A stretch of 64,000 bases of DNA from Lysobacter sp. (GTDB taxonomy: Bacteria > Pseudomonadota > Gammaproteobacteria > Xanthomonadales > Xanthomonadaceae). The notes beneath the pieces are model-generated. The model saw only the letters and a program-made list of their open reading frames with translations, had not been told where the DNA came from and did not search any database. Location: positions 62,001 through 126,000 of the forward strand of contig JAHCAU010000007.1 in assembly GCA_019634715.1 (NCBI GenBank), written 5' to 3'. The position numbers and the translations under genes were made by a program. Position 1 is the first letter of the stretch; every line of letters begins with the position of its first letter. Of the stretch, positions 47,215 to 55,734 are shown piece by piece.

Positions 47215-48105
47215 TCAGACGTCGCCGTCGCTCAGCCAGCCCTCGCCGGTGCCGCGGTTGTAGACGGTGTCGGTGTCGAGCACGGTGCCGGCCGGGATCG
47301 AGTCCTGCGCGGCCAGTCGTGCGTAGATCGGCGTGAAGTCCGGGCGCGTGGCGTCCATCAGCTGTTCGTAGCTGTCGATCACGAAGTAGGTCTTCTGGTA
47401 GGTGTCGATGCGGTAGCGGGTGCGCATGATCCGCGCCAGGTCGAAGCCGATGCGGTTCGGCGCGGCGCTGTCCAGGCAGTGGATGCTCTCGCCCTTGGAG
47501 CTGAGGATGCCGGCGCCGTAGATGCGCAGGCCGCCGGCGTCGCGGATCAGGCCGAATTCCACCGTGTACCAGTACAGGCGGGTCAGGTTGACCAGCGCCT
47601 CCGGGCCGATGCCGTGCGCCTTCACGCCGCCCTGCCCGTAGGCCTGCATGTAGTCGGCGAACACCGGGTTCATCAGCAGCGGTACGTGGCCGAACAGGTC
47701 GTGGAACAGGTCGGGCTCGGCCAGGTAGTCCAGTTGCTCGGGCTTGCGGATCCACCAGGTCACCGGGAAGCGGCGGTTGGCGAGATGGTCGAAGAAGGTC
47801 AGCTCGGGCAGCAGGCCTTCGACACCGATCAGTTCCCAGCCGGTGGCGGCGCGGAGCATGCGGTTGAGGTCGTCGAACTTCGGGATCCGGTCGGCGCTCA
47901 TGCCCATCGCCTGCTGGGTGCGCAGGAACTCGTCGCTGGCCCGGCCGACCAGGATCGTCTGCTGGCGCTCGAACAGGGCTGCCCAGACCTGGTGGTCGGT
48001 CGCCGTGTACTGGTCCCAGGGCTGCTCGATCACGGCCGTGGTGTAGACCGGCACGTAGCCCTTGTCGGTCATCTGGTGCTCGACGCGTTGCGGGACGGCG
48101 TTCAT
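47215..48105 (-). CDS. phhA: Phenylalanine 4-monooxygenase
   Basis: A 296-residue non-heme iron hydroxylase that converts phenylalanine to tyrosine with tetrahydropterin. The iron ligands are the two histidines in DLFHDLFGHVPLL and the glutamate in YWYTVEFGLI. It is the length of monomeric bacterial PhhA. It is divergent from an Lrp/AsnC regulator with a 141-base shared control region. No pterin dehydratase (phhB) gene is adjacent. Confidence 0.95.
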   Translation of the reverse strand: MNAVPQRVEHQMTDKGYVPVYTTAVIEQPWDQYTATDHQVWAALFERQQTILVGRASDEFLRTQQAMGMSADRIPKFDDLNRMLRAATGWELIGVEGLLPELTFFDHLANRRFPVTWWIRKPEQLDYLAEPDLFHDLFGHVPLLMNPVFADYMQAYGQGGVKAHGIGPEALVNLTRLYWYTVEFGLIRDAGGLRIYGAGILSSKGESIHCLDSAAPNRIGFDLARIMRTRYRIDTYQKTYFVIDSYEQLMDATRPDFTPIYARLAAQDSIPAGTVLDTDTVYNRGTGEGWLSDGDV

Positions 48106-48164
48106 GGCGGGTTCCTTGCGCGATGGGGCCCGGCGGGCGATTTGAATACTTTAGGCTCCATTCC

Positions 48165-48243
48165 GCGCAACAGGCTTGCGTTGTTGCGCCGACAGGCGGC
48201 AGATGCGCAATAATCTTCCGGAAGAAGTCGATGAAGGCGCAAC
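48165..48243. promoter_or_regulatory. Cluster of GCGCAAC half sites between phhA and lrp
   Basis: GCGCAAC at 48165-48171, its complement GTTGCGC at 48183-48189, a near copy GCGCAA at 48205-48210 and GCGCAAC again at 48237-48243, all in the divergent phhA/lrp control region. The first two form a dyad. This is a plausible operator for the adjacent Lrp-family regulator. Confidence 0.5.
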
Positions 48244-48246
48244 GAT

Positions 48247-48720
48247 ATGTCATCCGTGGATCTCGACCGCACCGATCTTCTGTTGCTGACCGAGCTGCAG
48301 CGCGGCGCCCGCCTGACCAATGCCGAGCTGGCCGAACGGGTGCATCTCTCGCCCTCGGCCTGCCTGCGCCGGGTCCAGCGCCTGGAGCGCGAGCGGGTGA
48401 TCGCCGGCTACCGCGCCGAGGTCGACCCCGAGCGCCTCGGCCTCGGCCTGCAGGCCTATGTCCGCGTCCAGCTGCGCCACCACGACGCCGACGCCGTGCT
48501 CGCCTTCGGCGAGGCCGTCAACGCCTGGGACGAAGTGGTGACCTGCCATGCCCTCACCGGCGACATGGACTACCTGCTGCACGTGGTCGTGCAGGACCTC
48601 GAACACTTCTCGCGCTTCCTGCTCGACCGCCTGCTCGGCCAGGCCGGCGTCGCCGACGTCAATTCCAGCTTCGTGCTGCGCACGGTGAAGGCGTTCAGGG
48701 GGATGCCGCTGGGGCGGTGA
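48247..48720 (+). CDS. Lrp/AsnC-family transcription regulator
   Basis: A 157-residue regulator with an N-terminal winged HTH (LDRTDLLLLTELQRGARLTN, LAERVHLSPSACLRRVQRLE) and a C-terminal RAM ligand-binding domain (DEVVTCHALTGDMDYLLHVV). Divergence from phhA suggests that it controls phenylalanine catabolism, possibly sensing an aromatic amino acid. Confidence 0.93.
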   Translation: MSSVDLDRTDLLLLTELQRGARLTNAELAERVHLSPSACLRRVQRLERERVIAGYRAEVDPERLGLGLQAYVRVQLRHHDADAVLAFGEAVNAWDEVVTCHALTGDMDYLLHVVVQDLEHFSRFLLDRLLGQAGVADVNSSFVLRTVKAFRGMPLGR

Positions 48721-48734
48721 TGCGCCAAGGAAGA

Positions 48735-49219
48735 TAGGGCGGGCTCAAGCCTGAGGTATCCCCACTTTTTCTGGGAGAAATCTCGGGATATCCGCGCTCC
48801 CCACACCATCCGTCAGCCAGCGTTGTTTTTGATCTTGATCTACCGGGGCCCCTGGTTGCGACGGGATTCGCGGATCAGGCCCGCAGGGCGCGCGGCAGGA
48901 CGCCGCGCGTTTTTCGACAAGACATGGACGTCTTGTCGAAAAACCCCGTGAAGCCCGTGGACCCGGCGCGCAGCGCCGGGCGCAACCGACGGGGTGTGCT
49001 TTCTTTTGGTTACCTTTTCTTTGCACAAGCAAAGAAAAGTAACTCGCTCGCGACAGCGAGCGAAACAAAGGCCGGGCGGAAAGCCTTTCCTCCTGCTCTG
49101 GAGAAGCAACAAGCAGGTCCCTCGCTTTCGTCTCGGGATGACAGAGAAGGGTTTGCTGACCTAACCCGATGATCTGTCGAGAAAAAATGTGGGGATACCT
49201 CAGGCTTGAGCCCGCCCTA
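48735..49219. mobile_element. 485-bp composite hairpin element with 31-bp terminal inverted repeats
   Basis: Arms 48735-48765 and 49189-49219 are exact complements over 31 bases (left arm begins TAGGGCGGGCTCAAGCCTGA). Between them are at least four more hairpins: 48910-48923/48930-48943 (TTTTTCGACAAGAC), 48962-48980 (CCCGGCGC), 49009-49043 (ACCTTTTCTTTGC/GCAAAGAAAAGT) and 49044-49063 (TCGCTCGC/GCGAGCGA), plus a dispersed repeat unit at 49114. I see no gene in 48721-49216. The right arm supplies the TAG stop of the peptidase gene. Confidence 0.85.
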
Positions 49220-50908
49220 CGGCTTGCCCGCAGCGAACGTCTCGCCGAAGAAATTGCCGGCATTCCATGTCGGCCGCGTCTTCGCGTCGCCGACGATGCG
49301 CGCGATGCGGGCGTTGAGCGCGGCCAGCCGTGCGGCGTCGCTCCATACGATCGGCAGCGTCGCCTCGTCGCTGGGCTGGTGGTAGTGCCTGCGCAGGAAG
49401 TTCTGCAGCGCGCGCCCGGGGTCGCGTTCGCCGTCGGCGCTGACCATGCCGCCCATCAGGTATACCGCCGGCACGCCGGTGCGGATGAAGGCGTACTGGT
49501 CGCTGCGCACGAACACCACCTCTTCCGGGAACGGGTCGGGCGACTGCTCGACGCCGATTTCCTTCGCCGCCGTGTCCAGCACCTGCTTCAGCGAGGAATG
49601 CTCCACGCCCACCGGGACCACGTCCCTGCTCGGCGCCAGCAGCACCGGCATGTCGATGTTGATGTTCGCGACCATCGTGCCCGCCGCGGCCACGGGATGC
49701 GTGGCGAACCATTCCGCGCCAAGCAGGCCCTTTTCCTCGGCGGTGGTCGCGATGAACAGCGTGCCGCGTTTCGGCGCCGGGCCGGTCTTCAGCGCGCGCG
49801 CGGCCTCGAGCATGATCGCCACGCCCAGCGCGTTGTCGAGTGCGCCGTTGCGGATGGTGTCGCCCTCCACCGCCGGCCCGATCCCGACGTGGTCCAGGTG
49901 TGCGGTGAATACCGTGGATTCGCCGGCCAGTGCCGGGTCGCCGCCGGGCAGAGCGGCGACGACGTTGCGCGATTCGATCGGCTTGAGCGTGGTGCGTCCG
50001 GCCAGCGTCAGCGTGCCCGGCAGGGCGAAGCCCTTCAGCGTGCCCGCGCGCGCGGCGTCGAACAATTGCGCCGCCGTGCGCGGGCCGTCGGCGAACACCA
50101 GGTCCGCGCTGGCCGCACTCACGTAGGCGATGCCGCGCAGTTCCGGGAAGGTCCACAGGCCCTTGCCGTCGCTGCCGCGCAGACGCATCGACGAGGCCCG
50201 CCAGTCCGCCGCGCGCTGCGCCCACGGGCTGCCCGCCTCGTCCTCGGGCGTGTTCACGAACACCGCGCCCACCGCCCCGCGCGCGACCAGGGCGCGCAGT
50301 TTCTCGCGCGACGAACTGTGGAAGGCGCGGCGATCGTTGTCGAAGCGCGCGGGCGCGCCGCCGAAGACCACCGCGATCTTTCCCTTCAGGTCGAGGCCGG
50401 CGAAATCGTCGTGCCCAAGCGTCGGCGCATGCACGCCCTGGCCGACGAACACCGCCGCCGCTTCGACGCGGTGTTCCGGCGCGTTGAAATTCGCCGCGGG
50501 CAGGAACTGGTCCTGGAAGCGCAGCGCGATGTCGCGGCCGTTGCGCGTCACCCGCAGTTCGGCGCCCGCCTGTTCGACCCGCGCCTCCAGCAGCGGCACG
50601 GCCTGGAAGTAGCTGCCGTCGTCGCCTGCCGGCACCAGCCCGATCTCGCGGAACCGCTTCGCCACGTACTCGGCCGCGAGGTCGTACCCGCGCGTGCCGG
50701 TTTCGCGCCCTTCCATGCGGTCGTCGGCGAGTTGCTTCACATCCTCGGCGATGCGCCGCTCGGCCTCGGTCTTCGGCTGCGGCGCTTCCTCGATCGGTGT
50801 CGGTGCCGAGACCTGCAAAGCGGGCTTGGCGGGCGCCGGTGCCTCGCGCTGGCAGGCGGCGAGCGCGAGGAGCGATGCGAACGTGATGGCGCGGACGGGC
50901 GATGTCAT
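49217..50908 (-). CDS. M28-family zinc aminopeptidase, lipoprotein
   Basis: A 563-residue lipoprotein (lipobox LALAAC near residue 19) with a PA domain (AAVFVGQGVHAPTLG region) inserted before the M28 catalytic core. Zinc ligands fall in FTAHLDHVGIG, NGALDNALGVA, TTAEEKGLLGAEWF and NINIDMPV, and a late histidine in HYHQPSDE. It probably trims peptides outside the cytoplasm. Start codon overlaps the DUF4234 stop by one base (TGATG). Its stop codon TAG is the end of the hairpin element's right arm. Confidence 0.9.
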   Translation of the reverse strand: MTSPVRAITFASLLALAACQREAPAPAKPALQVSAPTPIEEAPQPKTEAERRIAEDVKQLADDRMEGRETGTRGYDLAAEYVAKRFREIGLVPAGDDGSYFQAVPLLEARVEQAGAELRVTRNGRDIALRFQDQFLPAANFNAPEHRVEAAAVFVGQGVHAPTLGHDDFAGLDLKGKIAVVFGGAPARFDNDRRAFHSSSREKLRALVARGAVGAVFVNTPEDEAGSPWAQRAADWRASSMRLRGSDGKGLWTFPELRGIAYVSAASADLVFADGPRTAAQLFDAARAGTLKGFALPGTLTLAGRTTLKPIESRNVVAALPGGDPALAGESTVFTAHLDHVGIGPAVEGDTIRNGALDNALGVAIMLEAARALKTGPAPKRGTLFIATTAEEKGLLGAEWFATHPVAAAGTMVANINIDMPVLLAPSRDVVPVGVEHSSLKQVLDTAAKEIGVEQSPDPFPEEVVFVRSDQYAFIRTGVPAVYLMGGMVSADGERDPGRALQNFLRRHYHQPSDEATLPIVWSDAARLAALNARIARIVGDAKTRPTWNAGNFFGETFAAGKP

Positions 50909-51522
50909 CAGACGGCTTCCTCCGGCAGCATGAGGCCGATGCCGAGCAGCAACCAGAACAGCCCGCCCAGTACGATCCAGACCCAGTTCGCCACCGTGAA
51001 GCGGTTGTTGGAGAGCGCCTGCGGGTCGCCGCTGGCGATGTTGGCGGCCCGCTGCGCATGGAACAGCGAGGCCGTGATCGCGAAGACCGCCGTCATCGAT
51101 GCCAGCAGCGCCATTTCCGCGGACATCACGGTCTCCGGCACGCGGTTCGCGATCCGGCTGGCGATGACCGCGACCACGTACAGTGTGGCCCACAGGCCGG
51201 GCGACCAGCGATGACGTTCGCCATTGCGGGTGATGCGATGGTCGATCTCGCTGTTCAGCGAGTGGGCGAAGAAGATGGAGAACACCGCGCGCGGCACCGG
51301 CCAGATGTCGAGCTTCCTGTCGATCTTGTGCAGCTTCCAGTGCCGCCAGAACCAGTAGAGCGTGTACAGGCCGAAGGTCACGATCGACAGCACGGCCACT
51401 TTCGCGGTGGACACCACGTAGAACGGCGTCGGGCGGCTGGCCGCCTCGGTCTGCGGGTCGACGATCGGTGCCGTCGGTGGTGCGTAGAGATTGTCCTGGC
51501 GCGGCTCGATACCGTCGTGCAT
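50908..51522 (-). CDS. DUF4234-type membrane protein
   Basis: A 204-residue protein with four hydrophobic segments. The motif KVAVLSIVTFGLYTLYWFWR with a basic HWKLHKIDR after it is typical of DUF4234-like proteins ('FGIY..YW'). A glycine-rich helix pair (NWVWIVLGGLFWLLLGIGLML) ends the protein. GGGGGAG lies 7 bases before ATG 51522. Function unknown; the one-base overlap with the peptidase gene suggests co-transcription. Confidence 0.78.
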   Translation of the reverse strand: MHDGIEPRQDNLYAPPTAPIVDPQTEAASRPTPFYVVSTAKVAVLSIVTFGLYTLYWFWRHWKLHKIDRKLDIWPVPRAVFSIFFAHSLNSEIDHRITRNGERHRWSPGLWATLYVVAVIASRIANRVPETVMSAEMALLASMTAVFAITASLFHAQRAANIASGDPQALSNNRFTVANWVWIVLGGLFWLLLGIGLMLPEEAV

Positions 51523-51625
51523 GTCGTTCTCCCCCGGGAGCGGCAAGGATGCCGGAGCCGCCGTCCGCGCGCCATCGCCGACCGTGCCCGGGTACCATCG
51601 CCGCACCACTGTCGGGAGTCCGTCC

Positions 51626-52276
51626 ATGACCGCAGGTCCATCGTCCGGCACCATCGCCACCCCGCCCCTGCCCGTCGAGCGCACGCTGCTGCTCGCCATC
51701 GCGATCCTCGCCCTGGTCGCGTCCGGCATCGATCCGAAGGACCGGCTGACCTGGCTGCTCGAGGTGATCTGGGTGATCGTGGCGATCCCGATCATCGCCC
51801 TGAACTGGCGCCGCTTCCCGCTCACGCGGCTGCTGTGCTGGCTGCTGGTGGCGCACGCGCTGGTGCTGATCTACGGCGGTGCCTACACCTATGCCGAGAC
51901 GCCGCTGGGCTTCTGGCTGCGCGACACCCTGGGCTTCGCGCGCAATCCCTGGGACCGCATCGGCCACCTCATGCAGGGCTTCGTGCCGGCGATTCTCGCT
52001 CGCGAACTGCTGCTGCGCTGCACGCCGCTGCGTCGCGGCGGCTGGCTGGTCTATCTGGTCCTCGCCGCCTGTCTCAGCTTCAGCGCATTGTTCGAACTGA
52101 TCGAATGGTGGGCCGCGCTGATCTACGGCGCCGATGCCGACGCCTTCCTCGCCACCCAGGGCGACCAGTGGGACACGCAGTGGGACATGTTCCTGTGCCT
52201 GGCCGGTGCGATCGTGTCGCTGCTGCTGTGGTCGCGCCTGCACGATCGCCAGTTGGGTGCCGCTGTGTCCACCTGA
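51626..52276 (+). CDS. DUF2238 (YjdF-like) membrane protein
   Basis: A 216-residue protein with about six helices. DUF2238 marks are LIYGGAYTYAETPLGF, NPWDRIGHLMQGFVPAILARE, LSFSALFELIEWWAALIYG and the C-terminal QGDQWDTQWDMFLCLAGA. Function unknown; many conserved charged residues within the membrane suggest an enzyme or transporter. GGGAG precedes ATG 51626. Confidence 0.9.
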   Translation: MTAGPSSGTIATPPLPVERTLLLAIAILALVASGIDPKDRLTWLLEVIWVIVAIPIIALNWRRFPLTRLLCWLLVAHALVLIYGGAYTYAETPLGFWLRDTLGFARNPWDRIGHLMQGFVPAILARELLLRCTPLRRGGWLVYLVLAACLSFSALFELIEWWAALIYGADADAFLATQGDQWDTQWDMFLCLAGAIVSLLLWSRLHDRQLGAAVST

Positions 52277-52293
52277 CCGGTGGGCGGAAACGA

Positions 52294-52319
52294 CGACGGC
52301 CGCCCGGAGGCGGCCGTCG
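52294..52319. terminator. GC hairpin, shared by DUF2238 and barrel gene 1
   Basis: 11-bp perfect stem CGACGGCCGCC/GGCGGCCGTCG with a four-base loop, between convergent stops. An identical 30-base block (52291-52320) recurs at 53041-53070. Confidence 0.7.
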
Positions 52320-52356
52320 GGTGCGGATCAGCGATCCGCGATGTCGCGCCGAGGCA

Positions 52357-52899
52357 TCAGAAGCGGTATTCCAGCGCCAGGGTGGTCGTGGTGACGCGCA
52401 GCGTCTCGTCGAACACCTGCGGACGGTGGTGGTTGACGTTCAGGCTCAGGCCGAGGTTCTTGTTGAAGTCGTAGCCCGCGCTGGCGCCGATGTAGACGCG
52501 GTTGCTGCTGTCGCTGGCCGAACCCAGGCCGTCGATGCTGATGTCGACGCTGGTGCGGGCGACGCCGACGCGGCCGCCGATGAAGAAGCCGCTGTGCGGG
52601 CCGTCCATGTTCTTCTTGCCGACCAGACCGACGCCGTAGCTGTCCATGTCGACGTTCACGCCGCCCACGGACTCGTCGCCGAGCTGGGTGTAGAAGCCTT
52701 CGACGCCCCAGTTGGCGTTGAAGAAATAGCCGCCGCGCACGCCGTAGGCGGTGTCGTTGTCGTCGCCGAAGCCCGGGATCGACAGGTTGGTGTTGCCGAC
52801 TTCGGCGCTGAGGAAACCGCCGCTGCCTTCGCCTGCGAAGGCGGACGTGGAGAGGGACGCCGCCGCGAGCGCGGCAACGAAGAGAAGTGCATGCTTCAT
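52357..52899 (-). CDS. Outer-membrane beta-barrel protein 1 (OmpA/OmpW-like porin fold)
   Basis: A 180-residue protein with a signal peptide ending SLSTSAFA and alternating beta strands. It has GGYFFNANWGVEGFYTQLG, VGKKNMDGPHSGFFIGGRVG and YDFNKNLGLSLNVNHHR, and ends in the barrel signature LALEYRF with a terminal phenylalanine. It is a paralog of the gene at 53107. AGGGG lies 6 bases before ATG 52899. Function unknown; perhaps a small eight-strand channel. Confidence 0.85.
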   Translation of the reverse strand: MKHALLFVAALAAASLSTSAFAGEGSGGFLSAEVGNTNLSIPGFGDDNDTAYGVRGGYFFNANWGVEGFYTQLGDESVGGVNVDMDSYGVGLVGKKNMDGPHSGFFIGGRVGVARTSVDISIDGLGSASDSSNRVYIGASAGYDFNKNLGLSLNVNHHRPQVFDETLRVTTTTLALEYRF

Positions 52900-53043
52900 G
52901 GGAAACCCCTGTTGTGTATGGTTGATCTAGGCCCCGGATGGGGCGGCGCACGATAGAGGGCGGGCGTGAAACGATCAATGCTTCGTGCATCGAAGTTTCT
53001 GTCGCCGCGCGTGATGCGCGACGCGCGGTGCGCGCCATCGCGA

Positions 53044-53069
53044 CGACGGCCGCCCGGAGGCGGCCGTCG
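53044..53069 (-). terminator. GC hairpin after barrel gene 2
   Basis: Same stem as at 52294. Both copies lie 38 bases after the stop of their barrel gene, so gene and terminator were duplicated together. Confidence 0.7.
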
Positions 53070-53106
53070 GATGCGGATCACGGGATCCGCGGTGTCGCAG
53101 TGGCGA

Positions 53107-53649
53107 TCAGAAGCGGAATTCGCCGCCGATGGTCCAGGTGTTCAGCTTGACGTCGGCGCCGCTGATGTCGGCCTTCTGGTAGTCGTAGTTCAGGCTCAGG
53201 CCGAACTTCTCGGTGAAGTCGTAGCCCAGGCCCACGCCGGCGTACAGGCTGGCGTCGCGGTCGTCGTCGAGGAACTCGACGCTGTTGCGATCGACGACGG
53301 CGATGTCGGTGTAGGCGATGCCGGCGCGGCCGCTGATGAAGAAACCCTTGTGATCGGCTTCGAAGTTCTTCTTGCCGACGACGCCGACACCGACGCTGAA
53401 GGCTTCGACGGTGGTGCCGCCGTAGCTGTCGCGGCCGTGGCCGGTGTAGAAGCCTTCGATCGCGACGTTGCGGTTGAAGAAGTAGCCGCCACGGATGCTG
53501 TAGGCGGTGTCGGTGATGCTGCCGATGTCGAACTTGGCGCGGGTCTCGCCGAGTTCGGCGCGGATGAAACCGCCGTTGCCTTCGGCAGCGAATGCGGTGG
53601 TGGACAGCGAGGCGGCCGCCAGGGCAGCGAGCAGAGCGAGCTTCTTCAT
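53107..53649 (-). CDS. Outer-membrane beta-barrel protein 2, paralog of 52357
   Basis: Also 180 residues, with the signal peptide ending SLSTTAFA. Shared segments with the downstream paralog include LAALAAASLST, RGGYFFNRNVAIEGFYT, VGKKNFEADHKGFFISGRAG and YDFTEKFGLSLNYDYQ, and a terminal GEFRF. I judge the pair less than half identical. It follows a promoter region 53650-53812 that also holds the rhomboid 3' end. Role as for paralog 1. Confidence 0.85.
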   Translation of the reverse strand: MKKLALLAALAAASLSTTAFAAEGNGGFIRAELGETRAKFDIGSITDTAYSIRGGYFFNRNVAIEGFYTGHGRDSYGGTTVEAFSVGVGVVGKKNFEADHKGFFISGRAGIAYTDIAVVDRNSVEFLDDDRDASLYAGVGLGYDFTEKFGLSLNYDYQKADISGADVKLNTWTIGGEFRF

Positions 53650-53812
53650 GGGAATGGGAACTCTTGGAAATGAAAGATGTGGGGTCTTGCCACTCGGGGC
53701 GGGCCGTGATGGGCCGCTTGCGCGCGCAGCGCGTGGCTGCCGTCCCGAAGGGAGGCGCACGATAGCCACACTGTCCGGCATCGTCAACGTTTCGTTAAAT
53801 GGCTGTTCATCG

Positions 53813-54607
53813 TCACGAATCCGGCGGCGGAGGCGGGCCGGGTGGCGGAGATTCGCGACGCGGAAACGTCAGCACCACGCCGCGCTGCTCGGCGGGACGG
53901 TGCCAGAGCACGGGCACATCGTCGGGCTTGGGCAGTTCGAGTTCCTCGTCGTCCGCGTACGGCGGATCGTCCTCGAAGTCCCAGCTGTACTTCTTGCGCG
54001 GCGGCAGCGGGTCGGCATGGCGGAACAGCAGGGCCGCGAGCACGCCGCCGATGGCGCCGCCGAGGTGCGACTGCCACGACACCCCGGGTTCCTGCGGCAG
54101 CACGGTCAACAGCATGCCGCCGTAGAGGAAGAAGGCGATCATCGCCGCGGCGATCGATGGCCGGTCGCGGCGCAGCAGGCCCAGCGAGAACACCAGGAAC
54201 ATCAGGCCGTGGGTCAGGCCGCTGGCGCCGAGATGATGGCTGCCCGGATCGCCCAGCAACCATGCGCCGAGGCCGGAACTCAGCCAGAACAGCGGCAGCG
54301 CGCGCACGGTCGCCTTCGGATACACCGCCAGCGCCAGCGTGCCCAGCAGCAGCAGCGAGGCCGCATTGGCGGCGATGTGCTCCAGCGAGCCGTGCAGCAG
54401 CGGTGCGGTGAGGATGCCGAACAGCCCGGCCGGCTCGCGCGCGGCGACGGTCAGCGCACGGAAGTTCTCGCCGTGCTGCAGCGCGAACGCTGCCGCCAGC
54501 AGCAGCACGAAGGCCAGGCTGGCATTGAGCGCCCGCAGCAGGCGCCGCCGGTCGGCGGCGCGCTGCGCGGGGGTGTCCGGAAGATCCTCGGGCGTGTGCA
54601 GGTCCAT
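53813..54607 (-). CDS. Rhomboid-family intramembrane serine protease
   Basis: A 264-residue membrane protein of the rhomboid clan. The serine lies in HHLGASGLTHGLMFL (GASG) and the partner histidine in SWQSHLGGAIGGVLAALL; HGSLEHIAANAASLLLLG is the N-terminal rhomboid mark. It has about six helices and an unusual acidic then proline-rich cytoplasmic tail (DDPPYADDEELELPKPDD, PPPGPPPPPDS). Substrates unknown. ATG 54607 (MDLHTPEDL) is preferred over 54643. Confidence 0.9.
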   Translation of the reverse strand: MDLHTPEDLPDTPAQRAADRRRLLRALNASLAFVLLLAAAFALQHGENFRALTVAAREPAGLFGILTAPLLHGSLEHIAANAASLLLLGTLALAVYPKATVRALPLFWLSSGLGAWLLGDPGSHHLGASGLTHGLMFLVFSLGLLRRDRPSIAAAMIAFFLYGGMLLTVLPQEPGVSWQSHLGGAIGGVLAALLFRHADPLPPRKKYSWDFEDDPPYADDEELELPKPDDVPVLWHRPAEQRGVVLTFPRRESPPPGPPPPPDS

Positions 54608-54689
54608 GAGCCACGAGATGGTGCCCGGGGGGGATGAAAGCAAGTCCAGCAGCCCGCGGAACGGGCCGTTCCACGGGCGGCTGGACGGC

Positions 54690-55649
54690 TCAGGCGGCGG
54701 GCGGCGGCGCGGCCGGGCGCACCAGGCTCAGCACGATGGTGACGCCGATCGTGGCCGCGACCACCGCCAGCGACCAGACGATCGGGATCTTGTAGACGTC
54801 GACCAGCAGCATCTTCGCGCCGATGAACATCAGCACCGCCGCCAGGCCGTAGGGCAGCAGGTGGAAGCGGTCGGCCATGCCGGCCAGCAGGAAGAACATC
54901 GCGCGCAGGCCCAGCACCGCGAATACATTCGAGGTCAGCACGATGAACGGGTCGCTGGTGATGGCGAAGATCGCCGGGATCGAGTCCACCGCGAAGATCA
55001 CGTCGGTCACCGCGATCAGCACGATCACCACGAACAGCGGCGTGTACCAGTACTTGCCGTCGCGCAGCACGCGCAGGGCGTGGCCGTGGTAGTCGGCGGT
55101 GAGCGGCAGGTGGCTGCGCATCCACTTCAGCACCGGGTTCTTCTCGAGGTCGGGCGCCTGGCCTGCGGCGAGCAGCATCTTGATGCCGGTCAGCAGCAGG
55201 AATGCGCCGAAGACGTAGAGCACCAAGTGGAATTTCGCCAGCAGCCACGCACCGGCGAAGATCATGATGGCGCGCAACACGATCGCGCCGATGACGCCGA
55301 TGATCAGCACCTTCTGGCGCTCTTCCTCGGGCACGGCGAAGTAGGTGAACAGCATCAGGAACACGAAGATGTTGTCGACCGCGAGCGATTTCTCGACGAG
55401 GTAACCGGTCAGGAACTCCAGCGCCACGCGGTCGCCGACGGCGTCGCCCGACTGGCCGCTGACGTACCACCACAGCCAGCCGTTGAAGATCATGGCCAGG
55501 CCGACCCAGCCGATGCTCCACAGCAGGGCTTCCTTGAACGTGACCTTGTGCGGGCCACCGTGGCGCATCAGCACCAGGTCGATCAGCAGGGCGACGACGA
55601 CGAGCGCGCCGAACGCGCTCCACAGCAGGGGACTTCCGATGGTGTTCAT
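54690..55649 (-). CDS. alx: TerC/Alx-family membrane protein, likely Mn2+ exporter
   Basis: A 319-residue protein with about nine helices and the TerC family pattern: EKSLAVDNIFVFLMLFTYFAVP, and VTDVIFAVDSIPAIFAITSDPF, in which conserved acidic residues lie inside helices. E. coli Alx lowers cytoplasmic manganese at high pH. An Mn2+-type riboswitch stands directly upstream, which strongly supports a manganese role. GGAG lies 5-6 bases before ATG 55649; an in-frame ATG at 55748 lies inside the riboswitch. Confidence 0.92.
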   Translation of the reverse strand: MNTIGSPLLWSAFGALVVVALLIDLVLMRHGGPHKVTFKEALLWSIGWVGLAMIFNGWLWWYVSGQSGDAVGDRVALEFLTGYLVEKSLAVDNIFVFLMLFTYFAVPEEERQKVLIIGVIGAIVLRAIMIFAGAWLLAKFHLVLYVFGAFLLLTGIKMLLAAGQAPDLEKNPVLKWMRSHLPLTADYHGHALRVLRDGKYWYTPLFVVIVLIAVTDVIFAVDSIPAIFAITSDPFIVLTSNVFAVLGLRAMFFLLAGMADRFHLLPYGLAAVLMFIGAKMLLVDVYKIPIVWSLAVVAATIGVTIVLSLVRPAAPPPAA

Positions 55650-55734
55650 GCAGGCTCCGGAGACATGGGCGTGAGACCCGGCCGGTGGCGGTGCATCGTC
55701 TTCGGTATCGGGCGCGGACGCGGCCGGGCGGGGA

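Noticed and set aside
48745..49263. Open frames inside the hairpin element 48735-49219
   Set aside because: They translate the palindromic repeats and run through both arms; no ribosome-binding site or domain supports them.
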